50,489 nt of DNA from an uncultured Clostridia bacterium (lineage in GTDB: Bacteria > Bacillota > Clostridia > Oscillospirales > Oscillospiraceae). Location: contig CALCRH010000294.1 of the NCBI GenBank assembly GCA_937894515.1, positions 1-50,489 of the forward strand, written 5' to 3'. Below, piece by piece: positions 15,221 to 22,075 of the stretch. Position 1 is the stretch's first letter; each line of letters starts with the position of its first letter. The position numbers were made by a program, and so were the translations under genes. The notes beneath the pieces were generated by a model. The model was not told where the DNA came from and ran no database searches. It was given only the letters and a program-made list of their open reading frames with translations.

Positions 15221-17374
15221 ATGCAAAATGAACAGGATAAACGCCTATATGAGACCCTGACTCGCACGAGCAAGCTTTTGCAGAAGCTGCAGCCGATAGA
15301 GGGGGAAGAGTACACACTGGAGTCGATTTTGGAGGAATATGGCTCCGGTGGGGCGGAGCCTGTCCAAAACCAGGGAGAAACCGTTTCGGAGAAAGCGGAA
15401 AAGCAGGCCGCAGAGACAAAAGAGCCGGAGGAGCCGAAGGCGAACATATCACGCCGGCATATCCCGATCGTGGAAGTCCCCCTGAGTAAAGAGATGCCCG
15501 GGCCGATACCGGGAGAGGAAGCAACGGCGCCCCAGGACAATACCCCGCCGGACCGGGTTCGGATACGAGATGTGATGCGGGATACGGTGAATCAGGCCAT
15601 GTCGGAGCATGAAGATGGCATTTTGCCGCCACGGGTACCGCTGAAGGACAGACTGCAGCGCCTGCTGCCCCGTCAGCGGGAGAGGAGACAGATCCCCCAG
15701 GATACCGAACAGCTTTGGGAGGAACCTGCTGTGCCCAAAGAGAAAGATCCGGAGCCTGAGCCGGACAGCGATTCCATTGCGCGGTTTGAGCGGCGACACA
15801 GCAAACACCTGTGCCGAGCAATGGTACTTGCCGCTGTGCCGGCGCTGGCGCTATTGGTGCTGTCTGTGTTAGAACACCTGGAGCAGCTTGCGCCGATATG
15901 GTGGTCCAATCAGCTTTTGCGCTGCGGCGTATTGGGCGGTGTCCTGCTGCTGACTGTGCTGCTGTGCATGGACGTGTGGCGTGCCGCGGCAGAGCGGCTG
16001 AAAAAGGGAAAGGTGGGCTGTGAACTGGCGGCAGCCGTCATTACTGCCGTAACACTGGCCAACTGTGTGGCAAGTGCGCTGAGCGATGACGGGGGGAACG
16101 AGCCCTTTGCCGTTTGTGCCGCGGTGCTGGACTGGCTTTGTCTGTGGGGACTTTATCAGCGTGCCAATACGCGGCGCGAGGCATTTTATTTGGCAAATAT
16201 GGGCGGAAAACCGCCTTATATCGCTGCGGTAATCCCGGCAGGTGCCTGCAGACAGAAGGGAAAGCTGGCAGGATTCTATCGGCTGTCAGATCGAGAGGAT
16301 CCGGCGGCCGCCTGGCAGAACTATACGGTGCCGTTTTTGCTTGCCGTAGCAACGGTTTTGGCAGCAGTTGTGGCCATTTCCGGAGATTGCATGGAGCGGT
16401 TTTTATGGCTGTGGTCGGCCATGCTCTGTGCGGCAGTGCCCATGGCGCTGCCGATACAGGCTACGCTGGTACTGTCACGGCTGCAGCATCGGCTGTCCCG
16501 CAGCGGCAGTGCCATTGCCGGATATGCCGGCGCCAAAGCGCTGAACCACTGCCGCCGGCTTGTTCTGGCGGAGAATGACATTTTCCCGCCGGGAACGGTG
16601 GAATTTAACGGGTACAAGGTGTTCGGCGAGGAACGGAGCAAAATGCTGTCCTATGCAGCAGCCATGGCAAAGACCGCCCACAGCCAGCTTTATGAGCTGT
16701 TTGAACAGCAGCTTACCGCAGAGGGCGGATTCAGCGTCCGCGTAGAGGGACTGCAGTTTCATGAGGAGGGCGGCATTTCCGGCGTGATCCACGGCGAGAC
16801 GGTGCTGATGGGCAGCATCTACTTTATGCGGAAACAGCATATTGCACTGCCCCACGATCTGAAGCTGCAAACGGGTGTATTTCTGGCGGTGGACGGCGTA
16901 CTGGGCGCCATTTTCGTCATCAAATATCAGCCCTCCCGCAACGTGGAGTGGGCATTGCAGGCCCTGAAGCGCGCCCATATGCCGCCGGTACTGGCGGTAC
17001 GCAGCGGGAATGTGACACCGGGACTGCTGAAGCGGAAATTCGGCGTAGACTGCAAGCCGATTTATCCGGACGTAAGTACCCGTCTGGCCCTGTCTGATGC
17101 TATGGAGCAGACGGGACAGGAACCTTATGCCCTGATCTACCGGGAAGGGCTGATGCCGCTGACGGAAACTGTGATCGGCGCTAAACGCATGATCAGAGCC
17201 ATACGGCTGTCCATGATATTGAGTTATTTGGGCAGTATTATGGGCATTTTGCTGACCTATTATTTGACCTCGATAGCAAGCTATGGAACGATAGCGCCTC
17301 TTTATATGCTGGCCTATGGCGTGCTGTGGCTGCTGCCGACTCTGCTCCTGAGCGGTTCGGTGAAGCATTTTTGA
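15221..17374 (+). CDS. Membrane protein resembling a catalytically dead P1B-type ATPase
   Basis: 717 aa, no function known to me. Residues 1-198 are hydrophilic and Pro/Glu-rich. Then come four membrane segments (about 199-217, 231-250, 268-286, 294-311), a short loop, two more (368-387, 393-417), a soluble domain (418-663) and two final segments (664-684, 690-710). This 4+2+2 layout, and local similarity of AAVPMALPIQAT to the CPCALGLATP helix, GVFLAVDGVLGAI to the AVDG strand and ALKRA..VLAVRSGN to the ALR..VVMLTGDN strand, point to a heavy-metal P-type ATPase ancestor. The key residues are gone: DKTGT is replaced near 453 (NDIFPPGT), TGE is absent, TGDN reads RSGN, and no GDGxND is seen. 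It probably does not pump. It is co-transcribed with rlmB. Confidence 0.7.
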   Translation: MQNEQDKRLYETLTRTSKLLQKLQPIEGEEYTLESILEEYGSGGAEPVQNQGETVSEKAEKQAAETKEPEEPKANISRRHIPIVEVPLSKEMPGPIPGEEATAPQDNTPPDRVRIRDVMRDTVNQAMSEHEDGILPPRVPLKDRLQRLLPRQRERRQIPQDTEQLWEEPAVPKEKDPEPEPDSDSIARFERRHSKHLCRAMVLAAVPALALLVLSVLEHLEQLAPIWWSNQLLRCGVLGGVLLLTVLLCMDVWRAAAERLKKGKVGCELAAAVITAVTLANCVASALSDDGGNEPFAVCAAVLDWLCLWGLYQRANTRREAFYLANMGGKPPYIAAVIPAGACRQKGKLAGFYRLSDREDPAAAWQNYTVPFLLAVATVLAAVVAISGDCMERFLWLWSAMLCAAVPMALPIQATLVLSRLQHRLSRSGSAIAGYAGAKALNHCRRLVLAENDIFPPGTVEFNGYKVFGEERSKMLSYAAAMAKTAHSQLYELFEQQLTAEGGFSVRVEGLQFHEEGGISGVIHGETVLMGSIYFMRKQHIALPHDLKLQTGVFLAVDGVLGAIFVIKYQPSRNVEWALQALKRAHMPPVLAVRSGNVTPGLLKRKFGVDCKPIYPDVSTRLALSDAMEQTGQEPYALIYREGLMPLTETVIGAKRMIRAIRLSMILSYLGSIMGILLTYYLTSIASYGTIAPLYMLAYGVLWLLPTLLLSGSVKHF

Positions 17375-17378
17375 ATGG

Positions 17379-17415
17379 AACAGGCAGAAACACGTCTTGT
17401 TTCTGCCTGTTTTTC
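17379..17415 (+). terminator. Terminator of the rlmB operon
   Basis: A 12-bp stem AACAGGCAGAAA/TTTCTGCCTGTT (17379-17390, 17400-17411) followed by Ts, five bases after the stop. Confidence 0.88.
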
Positions 17416-17447
17416 GCAAGAATTGCGAAAATTTTTGAAATTTTCTG

Positions 17448-17476
17448 TTGTCAGACCGATAAAAGTAAGATATAAT
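17448..17476 (+). promoter_or_regulatory. Strong promoter of the EF-G-like gene
   Basis: TTGTCA (17448-17453), 17-base spacer, TATAAT (17471-17476). The 5' leader contains a small hairpin, GCGTGA/TCACGC, at 17494-17512, and a GGAAGGGAG ribosome site before the ATG. Confidence 0.82.
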
Positions 17477-17538
17477 TGTAGCGTTGAGCATTCGCGTGAA
17501 AAAGCGTCACGCTGATCAAAGGAAGGGAGAAACATATT

Positions 17539-19593
17539 ATGACCGCTAACGACATTCGCAACATCGCCCTGCTGGGTCACGGTGGCTCCGGCAAGACTTC
17601 TCTGGCTGAGCAGATGCTGTTCATGACCAAGGGTACTGACCGTTTGGGCAAGACCGCTGACGGCAATACCACCTGCGACTATGATGCAGAAGAAATCAAA
17701 CGCCAGATTTCCATTTCCCTGGCTTTCGCCCCTGTTACCTACAAGGGTGTGAAAATCAACCTGATGGATGCTCCCGGCAACTTCGACTTTGCCGGCGAAG
17801 CTGTATCCGCTATCGCTGCCGCCGAGTGCGCTGTGATCGTGGGCGCCGCCAAAGACGGTCTGTCCGTGGGTATGGAGCGTACCTGGAAGATGCTGGGCAA
17901 GAAGCCCCGCATGATCTTTATCAACCGCGTGGAAGAGGCCAACGCCGACTATGCTTCCGCTCTGGAAGCCATCAAGGCAAAGTTCGGCACCGCCATCGCC
18001 CCCATCGTTGTCCCCGTGGTGGACGGCAATAAGGCTGTGACCACTGTGGTCGACCTGCTGCATAACAAGGCATACAACGCTAAAGGCGAGTGCCCCATCC
18101 CCGCCGAGGTGGCTGACGAAGTGGAAGCTGCCCGCGCTGAGCTGATGGAAGCCGCCGCCGGCGCTGACGAAGAGCTGATGGAGAAGTTCTTTGATACCAT
18201 GGAGCTGTCCGCTGCCGATATGGCAAAGGGTCTGAAGATCGGCGTCCGCGACGGCAGCGTCTGCCCCGTGCTGTGCGGCTCCGCCGTCACCGGCATGGCC
18301 GTGGATATGCTGATGCAGACCATCGTGGATCTGTGTCCCATCGCCACCGATATGCCCGCTGTGGCCGCCAAGGACGAGAAGGATAACGACATCGAAGTGG
18401 CTTACGATCCCAACGGTGCTACCGCCGCTCTGGTGTTCAAGACCATCTCCGACCAGTACGGCAAGTACTCCATGATCAAGGTCATCCGCGGTAAGGTCAC
18501 CAGCGATATGGCTCTGTACAATCCCACCACCGGCAACACCGAAAAGCTGGGTCGTCTGTATACCATGAAGGGTAAGAAGGGCGAGGAGATCAAGGAGATC
18601 TGCTGCGGCGACATCGGTGCCATCGGCAAGATGGACAAGGTCAAGACCGGCGACACCATGTGTGATGCCAAGAACGCCGTGGTCTTTGCCCCCATGCAGT
18701 ATGCCGCTCCCTGCTATGAGCGCGCCATCTCCCCCAAGGTCAAGCAGGAAGTGGAGAAGATGGGTACCGGTCTGAACAAGTTGAACGAAGAGGATCCCAC
18801 CTTCCACGTCACCAACAACGCCGAGACTCACCAGACCGTGATCTCCGGTGCCGGCGATATCCAGATTGACGTGCTGTGTGCCAAGCTGAAGTCCCGCTTC
18901 GGCGTAGAGACCGAGCTCAGCGAGCCCCGTGTTCCCTATCGTGAGAAGATCCGCAGCAAGGTGGAAAAGCGCGGCCGTTATAAGAAGCAGACCGGCGGCA
19001 GCGGCCAGTTCGGCGATGTCGTGATCACCTTTGAGCCCCAGACCGAGCAGGAGGATATGATTTTCGAGGAGGCCGTGTTCGGCGGCTCCGTGCCCAAGAA
19101 CTACTTCCCCGCCGTGGAAAAGGGCCTGCGTAAGTGCTGCCTGAGCGGTGTGCTGGCAGGTTATCCCGTGGTGTTCCTGAAGGCCACGCTGACCGACGGT
19201 TCCTACCACCCCGTGGACTCCTCCGATATCGCCTTCCAGTTGGCAGCAGGTCTTGCTTTCAAGGATGCTCTGCCCGAGGCCAAGCCCGTGCTGATGGAGC
19301 CCATCGGTGAGCTGAAGGTCACCGTGCCCGATAACTTCGTGGGCGATGTGATGGGCGACCTGAACAAGCGCCGCGGCCGTGTGATGGGCATGAACCCCAC
19401 CGGCGATGGCGAGACCGTTCTGGAGGCCGAAGTTCCCATGGCTGAGATGACCTCTTATGCCATCGACCTGCGCTCCATGACCCAGTCCCGCGGTGTGTTC
19501 ACCTTCGCTTTCGTGCGTTACGAGGATTGCCCCGCCGCCGCACAGGAGAAGGCCATTGCCGCCGCCAAGGCCATGCAGGAAGCCGAGAACTAA
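17539..19593 (+). CDS. EF-G-like translational GTPase (FusA2-type) with degenerate G motifs
   Basis: 684 aa. All EF-G domains are present: G domain, domain II, and III-V ending in the EF-G C-terminal fold. G1 is GHGGSGKT (13-20). G3 reads DAPGN (77-81) where canonical EF-G has DTPGH. The guanine-specificity motif NKxD reads N129-R-V-E132. The switch I region (TTCDYDAEEIKRQ) is of the EF-G2 type, so this is a paralogue and not the housekeeping fusA, which normally sits in the str operon. Codon use is strongly biased to C-ending and a few G/T-ending codons, suggesting high expression. It is monocistronic with its own strong promoter. The exact role of EF-G2 proteins is unsettled. Confidence 0.9.
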   Translation: MTANDIRNIALLGHGGSGKTSLAEQMLFMTKGTDRLGKTADGNTTCDYDAEEIKRQISISLAFAPVTYKGVKINLMDAPGNFDFAGEAVSAIAAAECAVIVGAAKDGLSVGMERTWKMLGKKPRMIFINRVEEANADYASALEAIKAKFGTAIAPIVVPVVDGNKAVTTVVDLLHNKAYNAKGECPIPAEVADEVEAARAELMEAAAGADEELMEKFFDTMELSAADMAKGLKIGVRDGSVCPVLCGSAVTGMAVDMLMQTIVDLCPIATDMPAVAAKDEKDNDIEVAYDPNGATAALVFKTISDQYGKYSMIKVIRGKVTSDMALYNPTTGNTEKLGRLYTMKGKKGEEIKEICCGDIGAIGKMDKVKTGDTMCDAKNAVVFAPMQYAAPCYERAISPKVKQEVEKMGTGLNKLNEEDPTFHVTNNAETHQTVISGAGDIQIDVLCAKLKSRFGVETELSEPRVPYREKIRSKVEKRGRYKKQTGGSGQFGDVVITFEPQTEQEDMIFEEAVFGGSVPKNYFPAVEKGLRKCCLSGVLAGYPVVFLKATLTDGSYHPVDSSDIAFQLAAGLAFKDALPEAKPVLMEPIGELKVTVPDNFVGDVMGDLNKRRGRVMGMNPTGDGETVLEAEVPMAEMTSYAIDLRSMTQSRGVFTFAFVRYEDCPAAAQEKAIAAAKAMQEAEN

Positions 19594-19602
19594 ACAAGAA
19601 CA

Positions 19603-19635
19603 AAAAAACAGTCGCCCGTGGGCGGCTGTTTTTTT
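19603..19635 (+). terminator. Terminator after the EF-G-like gene
   Basis: CAGTCGCCC/GGGCGGCTG stem (one T.G pair) flanked by an A run and seven Ts, about 10 bases after the stop. Confidence 0.85.
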
Positions 19636-19637
19636 GC

Positions 19638-19848
19638 GGCGGGGTGAGGGCACCTCGCCCTACGGCATTTCGGAACTTTCGATAGAGCCGTAGGGCGCGA
19701 CGACTCGGCGCGCCGCATTTCGGGCGGACAGAGTCGTCCGCCCCTACGAATTTTTTGGAAGCTTTGATAAATACTGTAGGGCGGCACCTGTGTGTGCCGC
19801 CGATGTGCTCAGAGGGAATGGCGGCGGGACACATAGATCCCGCCCTAC
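19638..19848. repeat. Cluster of five palindromic repeats filling a 337-base gap
   Basis: Copies at 19638-19663 (inverted orientation), 19690-19716 (GGCGCG/CGCGCC), 19722-19746 (GGGCGGAC/GTCCGCCC, inverted), 19776-19804 (GGCGGCAC/GTGCCGCC) and 19820-19848 (GGCGGGA/TCCCGCC, inverted). They alternate in orientation, each bordered by GTAGGG or CCCTAC. No gene is supported between the EF-G-like gene and the Fur-family gene. Confidence 0.85.
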
Positions 19849-19866
19849 AAAAAACTTATTTCCCTC

Positions 19867-19894
19867 TTGACAAATTATAAAAATAATATATAAT
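19867..19894 (+). promoter_or_regulatory. Consensus promoter of the fur/perR-rubrerythrin cluster
   Basis: A perfect TTGACA (19867-19872) and perfect TATAAT (19889-19894) with a 16-base spacer, in a locally AT-rich stretch. Confidence 0.85.
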
Positions 19895-19898
19895 CTCA

Positions 19899-19917
19899 AA
19901 TAAGATTAAATCTTATT
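19899..19917. promoter_or_regulatory. Fur/PerR-box-like operator
   Basis: A perfect 9-1-9 inverted repeat, AATAAGATT-A-AATCTTATT, placed around the expected transcription start. The inner 7-1-7 core (TAAGATT-A-AATCTTA) has the architecture of PerR/Fur boxes (TTATAATnATTATAA). It suggests the downstream regulator represses its own operon. Confidence 0.75.
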
Positions 19918-19930
19918 AAGGAGAAGCGCT

Positions 19931-20326
19931 ATGCAGGAGCGGCATACTGTACAAAAGGATATTGTCTATGCCGCGCTGTGTGCGCTACACAACCACCCTA
20001 CGGCGGATGCGGTTTACGGCGAGGTACAGCGTCAGCACCCGTCGGTGAGCCGGGGTACGGTCTACCGGGTGTTGAATACCATGGCGGAGCAGGGAAAGAT
20101 CCTACGGCTGCGCGCCGATGGTGCGGATCACTATGACCACCAGACCCACCGACATCATCATATTCAGTGTACCTGCTGCGGCAGGGTGGACGATGTTGAG
20201 ACTGTGGGATTGGACGATGTGACCGCCGCCGTGACAGATCCCTGCGGTTACACGATCACCGATGCATCGCTGCTGTTCCGCGGCATTTGTCAGTTTTGTC
20301 AAACCACGCACGAAAGTGCGATTTGA
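19931..20326 (+). CDS. Fur-family metalloregulator, PerR-like
   Basis: 131 aa. A winged-helix domain (TADAVYGEVQRQHPSVSRGTVYRVLNTM) is followed by a metal-binding dimerisation domain with HRHHHIQC, a CTCC motif and C-terminal CQFC, the two CxxC pairs of the structural zinc site. Fur proteins repress iron uptake, zinc uptake or peroxide-defence genes depending on type. PerR is favoured here because two rubrerythrin genes follow directly and a perfect palindrome overlaps the promoter. An AAGGAGAAG ribosome site precedes the ATG. Only 28 bases separate it from the reverse rubrerythrin, so one transcript is likely. Confidence 0.88.
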   Translation: MQERHTVQKDIVYAALCALHNHPTADAVYGEVQRQHPSVSRGTVYRVLNTMAEQGKILRLRADGADHYDHQTHRHHHIQCTCCGRVDDVETVGLDDVTAAVTDPCGYTITDASLLFRGICQFCQTTHESAI

Positions 20327-20354
20327 AAATAATTTTGAAAAGGAGATTATGAGT

Positions 20355-20918
20355 ATGAAGAAGTGGGTATGTCCTGTTTGCGGTTATGTACATGAGGGTG
20401 ACGTTCCTCCCGCTGAGTGCCCTGTTTGCCATGTGAAGGGCGAGAAGTTCACCGAGCAGGCGGCAGAGAAGACCTGGGCTGCTGAGCATGTTGTGGGCGT
20501 TGGTAAGGTCTTTGGCGACAATGTTCCCGCCGAGGTACAGGAGGAGATCATCAAGGGCCTGCACGCCAACTTTGAGGGCGAGTGCTGCGAGGTAGGTATG
20601 TATCTGGCCATGGCGCGTGTTGCCCATCGTGAGGGTTATCCCGAGATCGGTATGTATTGGGAAAAGGCAGGTTTGGAAGAGGCCGAGCACGCCGCCAAGT
20701 TCGCAGAACTGCTGGGCGAAGTCGTCACCGACTCCACCAAGAAGAACCTCGCCATGCGCGTGGATGCCGAGAACGGCGCAACTCTGGGCAAGTTCGAGCT
20801 GGCCAAGCTCTGCAAGCAGTATAATCTGGACGCTCTGCACGATACCATCCACGAAATGGCCCGCGACGAGGCGAGACACGGCAAGGCATTTGAGGGTCTG
20901 CTGAAGCGGTATTTCTAA
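20355..20918 (+). CDS. Reverse rubrerythrin (N-terminal rubredoxin, ferritin-like diiron domain)
   Basis: 187 aa. Rubrerythrins reduce hydrogen peroxide in anaerobes using a diiron centre fed by a rubredoxin iron site. Here the rubredoxin module is at the N-terminus (CPVCGYVHEG...CPVCH), ahead of the four-helix domain with GECCEVGMYLAMAR, EEAEHAAKF and DEARHGKAFEGL as diiron ligands. This domain order defines the reverse type. ATG 20355 sits nine bases after AGGAG; ATG 20349 in frame is only three bases away and less likely. Second gene of the PerR-like cluster, probably induced by oxygen or peroxide. Confidence 0.9.
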   Translation: MKKWVCPVCGYVHEGDVPPAECPVCHVKGEKFTEQAAEKTWAAEHVVGVGKVFGDNVPAEVQEEIIKGLHANFEGECCEVGMYLAMARVAHREGYPEIGMYWEKAGLEEAEHAAKFAELLGEVVTDSTKKNLAMRVDAENGATLGKFELAKLCKQYNLDALHDTIHEMARDEARHGKAFEGLLKRYF

Positions 20919-20977
20919 GGCAAAACAAGGGGTATCAAAGAAGTATTCCTACTAAATTTTTGAAAGGAGAACATCAT

Positions 20978-21517
20978 ATGGCAAACAAGTATGCAGGTAC
21001 GAAAACCGAGAAGAACCTGTGGGAAGCCTTTGCGGGCGAGTCTCAGGCGCGCAACAAGTACACCTATTTCGCCTCCGTCGCCAAGAAGGCGGGCTATGAG
21101 CAGATCGCGGCGCTGTTTTTGCAGACCGCCGACAACGAGAAGGAGCACGCCAAGCTGTGGTTCAAGGAGTTGGGTGAGCTGGGCGATACCGCCGAGAATC
21201 TGCTCCACGCCGCCGAGGGCGAGAACTTCGAATGGACGGATATGTACGAACGTATGGCAAAAGAGGCAGAGGAAGAGGGCTTCCAGACCCTTGCCAACCG
21301 CTTCCGCGCCGTTGGTGCCATCGAAAAGACCCACGAGGAGCGCTATCGTGCATTGCTGAACAATGTGGAGACTGCGCAGGTCTTTGAAAAGGCCGGCGTG
21401 ACCGTTTGGGAATGCCGCAACTGCGGCCATATCGTGGTGGGCGTCAAGGCACCGCAGGTGTGCCCTGTGTGTGCTCATCCCCAGGCCTACTTTGAGGTCC
21501 GCAAGGAAAATTATTGA
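20978..21517 (+). CDS. Rubrerythrin (classical order)
   Basis: 179 aa. The N-terminal ferritin-like domain (NLWEAFAGESQARNKYTYFA, ADNEKEHAKLWF, EKTHEERYRALL) carries the diiron ligands. The C-terminal rubredoxin-like module has WECRNCGH and CPVCAHPQAYFE. It completes the regulator, reverse rubrerythrin, rubrerythrin set: two peroxidases of opposite domain order under one control. An AAAGGAGAA site lies eight bases before ATG 20978. The gap of 59 bases from the previous gene has no terminator or obvious promoter. A long terminator follows. Confidence 0.92.
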   Translation: MANKYAGTKTEKNLWEAFAGESQARNKYTYFASVAKKAGYEQIAALFLQTADNEKEHAKLWFKELGELGDTAENLLHAAEGENFEWTDMYERMAKEAEEEGFQTLANRFRAVGAIEKTHEERYRALLNNVETAQVFEKAGVTVWECRNCGHIVVGVKAPQVCPVCAHPQAYFEVRKENY

Positions 21518-21561
21518 TTCATAAAAAATGGCTGCCTAGAGGCGGCCATTTTTTATGAATC
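21516..21561 (+). terminator. Long terminator of the rubrerythrin operon
   Basis: A 21-bp near-perfect stem (21516-21536 and 21541-21561, loop TAGA, one T.G pair). The downstream arm contains the T run. It begins within the rubrerythrin stop codon. Confidence 0.88.
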
Positions 21562-21574
21562 AGCACGAAAAAAC

Positions 21575-21603
21575 TTGTCAAACGGGAAAAAAGAAGATAT
21601 ACT
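21575..21603 (+). promoter_or_regulatory. Promoter of the DUF1508 gene
   Basis: TTGTCA (21575-21580), 17-base spacer, TATACT (21598-21603). Confidence 0.78.
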
Positions 21604-21665
21604 TTTTCTATCAAAGGAAATAAGCACAAACAATTCAAATATATCAAATAGAAAGGAACCTCACT

Positions 21666-22034
21666 ATGGGAAAATTTGTTGTGAAAGCCACCAAGACCGG
21701 TTTCGTGTTCAATCTGAAAGCCGGCAACGGCGAGGTCATCGCCAACAGCGAAGTCTACACCACCGAGAGCGCCTGCAAGAAGGGTATCGAGTCCGTGAAG
21801 AAGAACGCCCCCATCGCCAAGCTGGAGGACCAGACCGTGGCCGAGGTCGTGGTCGTCACCAATCCCAAGTTCGAGATCTATACCGATAAGGCCGGCGAGT
21901 TCCGTTTCCGCCTGAAAGCCCGCAACGGCGAGATCATCGCCACAGGCGAGGGCTACAAGGCCAAGGCCTCCTGCCTCAACGGCGTGGAGTCCATCCGCAA
22001 GAATGCCCCCGATGCGGAGATCGTCAAGGAGTAA
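21666..22034 (+). CDS. YegP/DUF1508 family protein with two repeats
   Basis: 122 aa. DUF1508 units are small alpha/beta folds found singly or in tandem; YegP of E. coli is the prototype and its function is unknown. Two units are visible: FVVKATKTGFVFNLKAGNGEVIANSE...SACKKGIESVKKNAP and FEIYTDKAGEFRFRLKARNGEIIATGE...SCLNGVESIRKNAP. The second has the typical F-R-L-K-A-x-N-G-E-I-I core. It is preceded by an AAAGGAACC ribosome site and its own promoter. The bias toward optimal codons suggests abundant protein. Its position behind the peroxide-defence operon may be coincidence. Confidence 0.88.
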   Translation: MGKFVVKATKTGFVFNLKAGNGEVIANSEVYTTESACKKGIESVKKNAPIAKLEDQTVAEVVVVTNPKFEIYTDKAGEFRFRLKARNGEIIATGEGYKAKASCLNGVESIRKNAPDAEIVKE

Positions 22035-22042
22035 GCGCTTTG

Positions 22043-22075
22043 AAAAAATTGCCGCCCGATGGGCGGCAATTTTTT
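22043..22075. terminator. Bidirectional terminator
   Basis: A 15-bp perfect stem AAAAAATTGCCGCCC/GGGCGGCAATTTTTT, loop GAT, serving the DUF1508 gene and the convergent symporter gene. Confidence 0.92.

Noticed and set aside
17314..19653. Very long minus-strand open frame (about 779 codons) opposite the EF-G-like gene
   Set aside because: It mirrors a strongly codon-biased real gene. The translation is His/Gly/Leu-rich with no motifs and no ribosome site. Antisense frames stay open because of third-position bias.
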